Below are positions 57,900 to 64,000 of a DNA stretch of 64,000 nucleotides, piece by piece. Where the stretch lies: the NCBI RefSeq assembly GCF_030272615.1, contig NC_081407.1, positions 149,483,744 to 149,547,743 on the forward strand, read 5' to 3'. Each line of letters opens with the position of its first letter. The first letter of the stretch is position 1. The notes beneath the pieces are model-generated. The model worked only from the letters and a program-made list of their open reading frames with translations. It searched no databases and was not told the origin of the DNA. Source of the stretch: Cryptomeria japonica. Taxonomy: Eukaryota > Streptophyta > Pinopsida > Cupressales > Cupressaceae. The position numbers and the translations under genes are program-made.

Positions 57900-59033
57900 T
57901 TGATACGGTTTTAAATCCTATCTATTACAGGACAAGGGTAGTTTAAAGCCATCCTGGTAAGCAAGTTTAAAAGAATTGGGGCCCTTTACCTCATGAATCA
58001 CATAAGGTCCCTTCCATAGCGACTCAAATTTTCCATGAGCACCTTTCGGCTCTCTCCTTTTATCCCATAATAACACCAGATCACCTTTCATGAATTTTTT
58101 GGGCCTTGCTTTCTAATCAAAAATCTTTTTAACCCTCATCTGATGTTCTGTAATCCTGTCAACCAGCTTTTCCCTTTCTTCTTCAATCTTGGCTAGGTAC
58201 ATAATTCTTTTTTCAAGAGAGCTTTGAAAAAATGTATCTTCTATCACTATCTGTAGCCTAGAAGCTGCTAACTCTAAAGGAAGAGAGAGTTGTGCGCCAA
58301 TGCCATATACCAGCTCAAATGGTGACATCCCTATGGCCCGTTTTGGTGAGGTTTGATCTGCCCATAGTGCTTCATGTAACTTCTTATGCCAATCCCTGTA
58401 ATTCTCACTAACCAACTTTCTCATGATGTTGATCAAATTCTTGTTACTTGAGTCTGCTTAACAGTTACCCTGCAGATAATAATCAGAAGCATGTGCCAAG
58501 GAAATTCCGTGGTCATAGCAAAATAAACTTAACTCAGATGAAGAGAAATTTGATGCATTATCTATGACTATCTTCTAAGGGACTCCAAACCTGACAAGAA
58601 TATTATCCTTAAGGAATGTACACAGAATCTCTGAAGTGGTTTTTTTTACAGGGATAGCTTCCACCCACTTAGTGAAATAATCCGTTGCTTTTAATATGTG
58701 AGTATGCCCCACACTAGAAATGGGGCTTAAACGACCAATGAAATCTAATCCCCACTTTTTAAAAGGTTCTTCAATTACCACAACTCTCAAAGGCAAGGCG
58801 GCCATCTGGGGTTTACCTGTAAACAAATTGCACTTCTCACACCTCGCCACCCAGGCATATGCACCCCTGAACATCCCTGACCAATAGTAATAGTTCCTCG
58901 AGATTTTGTATGCAGTAACCGTAGAGGAGAAATGACCCCCACATGCTTCATTATGAAAAGTTTTCAATAGAGCTTCTTGGTGTGATTTATCCACACATCG
59001 GAGGAAAGTGCCATCTAAGCCTTTCTTGTACAA
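57900..59033 (-). pseudogene. Tat-type integrase
   Basis: The zinc finger shows HNEACGGHFS, then CEKCNLFTG (59033-58800). The catalytic core has WGLDFIG and VIDNASNF, keeping two Asp; the third acidic residue is Asp where Glu is expected (ADSSNKNL, near 58455). In-frame stops lie at 58575 and 58113 (TAG) and near 58455. The C-terminal region reads FMKGDLVLLWDKRREPKGAHG and ends near 57900. It would insert the DNA copy into the genome, but cannot be made whole from this copy. Confidence 0.8.
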
Positions 59034-59051
59034 TATGTTATTCGAGATGAC

Positions 59052-60923
59052 TTACTTCGCAGCTTTCAACCTCAGATTTCTTTTTTCCCTAGGAGAAAGA
59101 TGATCTGGACAGTCTCCATACGTAAGATAATATGCAACATTGGTGAACCAAGAATCCTGATGGCTGACAAATAGGGTTAAAGGTAGACTGTCCTCTTCTT
59201 TAAACTCATTCTTTGCTATCAATTTACAAAGGCCCTGTCCTCTAACCAGTTTAGTGGGCTTGATGTCCAAATTGAATTCTTGAATCATGGAGACCAAAGA
59301 TGCTCTATTGTTGATGCCAACATCCTGTTGAGTTAAAACAACTTTTACTGCAAAATTGGGAACAAAAACAGTTGCATGTGAATGAAGTATGTAATACTTG
59401 AATTGCTTCACAACTTTTACCACCGCATAGGCCTGATTCTCTATCTGTGAGTATTTTAACTCATGCTTCTTCAGGGGAATACTCATGAAAGAAATTGGCA
59501 CCTCTTCATTATCCTCACCCTTTTGTACCAAAATCCTAGACATGGTATGCTCAAATGCGTAACAATAAATAATAAAGTCTTTATTAAAGTCTGTATTAAC
59601 TAGGGTAGGTGCATGCACGATGGACCTTTTAATCTCTTCAAAATATTTTCTACTTGCTTCATTCCATCTAAAAGATACTTTTTCACTCATCATATTTACA
59701 ATGTATTTAGTAGTTTCAGCAAAATCAGGAATAAAACGTCTAAGGAAGTTCACCTGTCCAAAGAAGGACCTTACTCCATTTCTATTTGAGGGGAGACTGA
59801 GCTACTATATCACCTTTACCCTCTATGGATCAACCTTTAACCCCTCCCATGAAATGATATGTCCCAGAAGATTTCCTTCTGTGACACCAAAAACAGAGAT
59901 TTTAGGATTTAAAGATACCCGATGCTCCCTACATATCACCTAAACTTTTCTCAAATCCCACACATGATGCTTCCTTTTCCTGAAGAAAACAGTCAAATCA
60001 TCTAAATACACCACAATAATCTTATCCCTCAAATGCCCAAAGGAAAGATCCATCACCCTTTGAAACGTTGCCCCTTCATTAATCAACCCAAAAGGCATTT
60101 TGTTATATGCAAAGGTACCCCAGAGGGTTATAAATACTGTCTTGTGTTGATCCTACTCCGCAACACTAATTTGACTATACCCAAAGAAGTCGTCCAGCAT
60201 GGACATCATCTCGGACCTTGAAACAGTTTGTAAAATATGATCCATTGCAGGCAGGGGGTAATTGTCTTTCAAACTTGCTTGGTTTAAGTTGCTAAAATCA
60301 ACATAGATTCATATCTCACCATTTTTATTCCAAATAGGAACTATGTTTGCAATCCAGGTAGAGTGATGCAAAGGATAAATAATTTGGGCCTTCAACATCT
60401 TGTCAAACTCATGAAAAATTGCTTTTGCTACCTTTGGATTAAAATTCCTTAACTTCTGGCGAAAAGGATTGACACCTAGTTTCAAAGGAATTTGATGTTG
60501 GAACTTACCATCCCTGAAATTCTTCAAATCATCATAACTCCATGCAAAAACATCTTTAAAATCAACCAACAAATCAACGAACTTCCTTTTCTCCACTTCA
60601 GAACAACATTTTCCCAAATTAACAAATTTAGGATCCTCATTGGTACCAATGTTAATTTTCTCATACTCACCAGAGTTTTGAATTACCAGGGGTTCTTTAT
60701 CTTTTTGCTTAACATATCCATCTTTCCTGTCGAAAATGTGTTCAAGAGAAACTAAACCCTTTGGGATTTTATTTCCTTTTAACTGCAACATTGCATCATG
60801 TAGTTCTTCTAGTCTATTGGGAGAAAACTCTTTACAACTCGCCTTTGATCCCTCATAAAACAAGGATGTAAAAATGTCAGCACATTGTAGAAAGTTCTGA
60901 ATCTGTTTATCATTTTCAAACAC
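59052..60923 (-). pseudogene. Tat-type reverse transcriptase and degenerate RNase H
   Basis: A linker (FENDKQIQNFL) opens the frame at 60923, and RT follows with FAWSYDDLKNF, YPLPAMDHIL and YLDDLTVFF (YLDD near 60010). Stops lie at 60309 (TGA) and others between 60310 and 59760. The connected RNase H (about 59600-59280) reads IIYCYAFEHTMS where Asp is usual, and FVPNFAVK where the TDH motif is usual; Glu in QIENQAYA remains. It therefore looks catalytically dead, as known for Tat elements with a second RNase H. All segments share one frame. Confidence 0.85.
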
Positions 60924-60932
60924 CTGCCAAGA

Positions 60933-61424
60933 TTAAGAATTATCAGGCACACTGGGTTTATAAACTAGTTCAACCCTGTAAGTGTCGGTTGTGAAATCTG
61001 GGTGTGGTACCAGCAAGGCTACAGATACCGCCAAAGAATTAGCCTTCAAGTTAAACTCCCTAGGAATGGCTTCAATTAAAAAAGCATCGAAGTCTTCAAT
61101 CTCATCCCAAACACGATTCCTATAATGTCTCAGCCTCTCATTTTTTACCACAAATAAACCCCTCACTTGTTTAACAATAAGTTCAACATCACCTCTTACC
61201 CTCAACATTTTGATTTGCAATTGCCTCACTTCAGCCAGACCTAATAACAGAGCCTCATATTTGGTCGTATTATTTGTGTTTTGGAATTCCAATTTAAAAG
61301 AATAAGGAATGACCTTGCCCTGAGGAGGCATCAGTATGAAACCCACTCCCGATCTAGAAGATGGACAACTCCCATCAAATTCCATAAACCAAAGTTCATC
61401 AGACATACCTAAATCCATTACCAT
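60933..61424 (-). pseudogene. Archaeal-type RNase H (aRNH), placed before RT
   Basis: The 163-codon segment reads WFMEFDGSCPSSRSGVGFIL, KYEALLLGLAEV and VRGDVELIVKQV, giving the Asp, Glu and Asp of the active site. The last motif is LKANSLAV, with Asn where Asp is expected. This type of RNase H marks the Tat branch of Ty3 elements; it would remove the RNA strand during DNA synthesis. A TAA at 60933 separates it from the RT frame. Its place before RT differs from the RT-RNH-aRNH order I know best. Confidence 0.8.
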
Positions 61425-61556
61425 ACTCTCATCTTAAGGATCAGTTGATATCATGTAATTACCAAAGCGACAATCTTGATACAAAATCTGGGCTTTCGGA
61501 TAATCTGAAGGAAAGACTGTGTATTTAGCTTTTATTTCGGGGCACAAAATAACTCT

Positions 61557-62549
61557 CTATTTTCCAATTGTGATCATAGCTTGAGACCAATCCATCCTAA
61601 TTTCCCCTCCCATGTCTTTATAGAAAGTGCGGCTCAACAACATACCATAACTAGTAGGGATGTCAGCCACTAAGATTATCAATTTGATTCTCTTGGCAAG
61701 GTGTGCTACTAAAGCGACCTGCGCATCCTTAATTTGCCCTAATAAAGGAACCTTCTTGGAGTCCATGGAGTAACATTTGCCAAAGGTCTTTGTTAGGGTT
61801 AAACCTAAAGCTTTTGCTATGGCTGAGGGCATGACATTGTCAGATGCTCCTGAATCTATTATACAATTACTCAACTTGTGCCCATTAATATATAAGGACA
61901 CGTAGAAAGGCTCTGGTTTATTTTCAAAATTGGGTTCAAGCAAATCGGCTTGTAGAGGAATAGTCTCTGATGAGCATTCAGGGATTACTAAAGCAAGACT
62001 GACATTATCATGTGCTTGACAATCAATACTCATGGGTGTTTGGGTTTCACTTGCTAAGGCATGGGCATCATTCCCTTTGACAAATTCAACCAATCTATCC
62101 AGCTCCTTCGGGTTTAATTTCAAATACTCAGCCAGAGTAATCTGAACACAAGATATCTTACAAAATTCAATGATATCAAAAGGGTTAGTAAAAGAATTAG
62201 AACTTGAAGAAGCAACCTCTTGAACAACTTTTGATATACCTCCATGATGGGTCAAAATTTCCTTTCCTTTCATAGTGCTATGGACGAGTGTTACAACATC
62301 TTGAGATTTTAAATTCTGTTGAGTTCTTGTAAGAATTGTGTATGAGGAATCTTCCAAAGAGACCAACATGTTTCCTCCCCTTTCTGAGTCGGAGACATAT
62401 TCCATATAATGAATTTCAGAGTTGCCAGGCATACTTTGGGAACTTCCTTCATCAGGTTCTAAGATTGTTTCTCCTTTACTGATCATTTGGGAAAAATGAA
62501 CCATCTCTGGACATGAAGAACCATCATGTTCGTCAGTTAAATGAAACAC
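61557..62549 (-). pseudogene. Tat-type gag C-terminus and protease
   Basis: It opens with a zinc knuckle CVFHLTDEHDGSSC (CX2HX4HX4C, about 62555-62513), then an acidic/Ser-rich linker. The protease follows with IIDSGASDNVMPSAIAKALG (DSGA intact, about 61850) and ends near 61557 with a TAG. No start codon is needed: it is an internal part of the polyprotein. Confidence 0.8.
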
Positions 62550-62699
62550 ACAAGAGTTTGCCTTGAGGGGTGGTGCTTCAATAGAAAGTCTTTGTTGTAC
62601 AGGAGGTAGTTGTAGTTGTCTTCCTCCACCTCCTCCCTATTGATTAGGATATCTCCTAGGAATTTCTTGATATGGCTAGGAATAGGAAGTACTTTCTTT

Positions 62700-63908
62700 A
62701 GGAGTCTACCTCTTTAGGGAAATTACATCATTCATTAACAGTTGGATAACAGGATCTAAGGAAGTATCTGGTTGGGCATTAGATGTTTGTACTTCTCTTT
62801 TCCATTTGCCCGCAGTGATCAAATCATCCTCTAATTTAACTGTGAGAGTTTTAGTGGCATTCAAATCTGCAACCCTTTGCCTATGAATCAAGAAACTTAT
62901 TTCAGAGGGCATAGAATTAATAAAAAAACATTTGAGATTATCATCTGAAGGTTTTTGGTTAACCAGAATCTTGTGTAGGATCTTATCAAATCTCGCTACG
63001 AAGTCCCTCATGGATTCAGGAAGCTCCTTTTTCAACTGGGATAACTAAGCTAGGAGGGAGTGTTCATCTTCAGCTACCTTAAATCCAGCTTCAAATCTTG
63101 TCTTCAAATCTTGCCAGGTCATTATCACACTATTCAGCAAGTGATAAAAGCAATCAGTCGCCACACTTATCAATGTCTGGATAAATAGCTTGATAGCCAC
63201 ATCTTCATGTTGAACCGCTATTACTCCACAGGCTACGCTGAAAGGATTCAAGTGCTCATCTACAGTGATCATCCCATCCCCGCTAAATTTAGGTAAATGA
63301 TCCCTAGCAGCTTTTGGAAAGGGATTAAGGTTCAAACCTAAATTCAACGGGCCTACAACTGCCCCCCATGGGTTATTGGCTGCCATTGGGAGTATGATAT
63401 TAAGAGGGGTAGGGTTAAATGAAATTGGTAAGGCAACACTGTGCAGGACCGAAGCTTGGCAAACTGGAGACGCAAGTGATGATGGTAATGAGGATGGAGG
63501 TCTACTTCTTGCCCTTCGTTGAGATGAGAAGGTAGGTTGGTAAGTTAAATTCTGCAGTTCTTCAAAGATGGGATCAGAAACCCCCCCCTTCTTTGGGATC
63601 TAGTATACAGCTTGGAGTCCAGTGTGGAACAATCAAGGTAACAAACTTATGGGATATTGTAGTTGATTATCAGGGACGCGAATAAAGAAAACCCTAGGAA
63701 TAACTACCCTTTCAAAGACTAACACAAGCTGATCCGCTTGTCTTTCTATTTCGCTAAGGAGAGCACTTATTCTGTCATATTTTGCTCGACTTCTTCTATG
63801 CCTCCAGGCTAGAGTATCCAACTCAGAGGTAATGTAACTTTTCTCTTCTTGTACCCAGTTTAAATTTGGTTGCAAAATAGGCAAAAACCCTTCAAGAGGC
63901 AATACCAT
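62700..63908 (-). pseudogene. Tat-type gag
   Basis: An ATG at 63908, right after a TAA and about 60 bp from the primer-binding site, is the likely start. The first 90 codons contain a helical, coiled-coil-like stretch (SELDTLAWRHRRSRAKYDRI). The capsid core (63386-62706) reads LPKFSGDGMITVDEHLNPF, LFIQTLISVATDCFYHLL and FDKILHKILVNQKPSDDNLK. In-frame stops lie at 63633 (TGA), 63045 (TAG) and 62706 (TAG). Confidence 0.8.
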
Positions 63909-63969
63909 TTATGAAGAACAAAGCATAACTGTAATGACGACCTTGTTTTAAAATCAATTTTTCTTTCCC

Positions 63970-63987
63970 TCCCTAGTAGAGTTGCCA
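63970..63987 (-). other. Primer-binding site of the Tat-type element
   Basis: TGGCAACTCTACTAGGGA on the minus strand lies six bases inside the presumed LTR end. It resembles the motifs at 21645-21930. Confidence 0.7.
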
Positions 63988-63993
63988 AAAATT

Positions 63994-64000
63994 TGTTGGT
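63994..64000 (-). repeat. Last bases of the Tat-type element's 5' LTR
   Basis: ACCAACA on the minus strand ends in CA next to the primer-binding site. The rest lies beyond the window. Confidence 0.45.

Overview
The window looks like intergenic DNA from a large, repeat-filled plant genome. Nearly every coding signal is a decayed transposable element: Ty3/Gypsy, Copia, LINE, SINE, MITE and a DNA-transposon-like gene. I infer a gymnosperm (conifer-like) from the deep decay, the mix of Ty3 lineages, the gag-only Copia element with 2.2-kb LTRs and the scarcity of genes; the sequence does not prove this. No bacterial features, CRISPR arrays or intact cellular genes were seen. A 500-bp run of N (7762-8261) is an assembly gap.

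Layout. 1-4817 (minus): the 5' part of a Ty3 element, with LTR, primer-binding site, a 1.2-kb structured leader, gag and the start of protease, running off the window edge. 4925-7761 (minus): a broken gene resembling an uncharacterised transposase-like family. 10249-12052 (plus): 3' part of an L1-type LINE with zinc-binding and RNase H domains. 12546-13330 (plus): an unrecognised ORF with an RG-rich tail. 14193-14846 (minus): exon remains of an EGF-repeat gene. 16526-17093 (plus): an LRR receptor-like fragment. 17-21 kb, 46-51 kb and 52-54 kb share blocks of one dispersed repeat family. 21.0-21.9 kb (minus): a Ty3 gag relic with several PBS-like motifs. 26.4-31.2 kb (plus): a degraded chromovirus whose reverse transcriptase is split by a MITE. 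32.9-33.8 and 34.1-34.4 kb: Copia and Ty3 gag relics. 36231-43517 (minus): a complete-ended, gag-only Copia-type element with 2.2-kb LTRs, PBS, PPT and a perfect 5-bp target duplication. 54.2-54.9 kb: a LINE RNase H relic. 55622-64000 (minus): a Tat-type Ty3 element with two RNase H domains and a third ORF after integrase.

How the parts relate. The Tat-type element keeps one reading frame from gag to the end of integrase (63908 to about 57900). It is broken by stop codons that, where the ancestral codon can be guessed, fit C-to-T (or G-to-A) changes, as expected of methylated, silenced DNA. Its archaeal-type RNase H lies before reverse transcriptase, while the classical RNase H has lost catalytic residues. 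The element at the left edge carries four related GC-rich hairpins, two in the leader and two in the LTR. Two SINEs are bounded by 16-bp target duplications. The most novel candidates are the hairpin array, the third ORF of the Tat-type element and the transposase-like gene.
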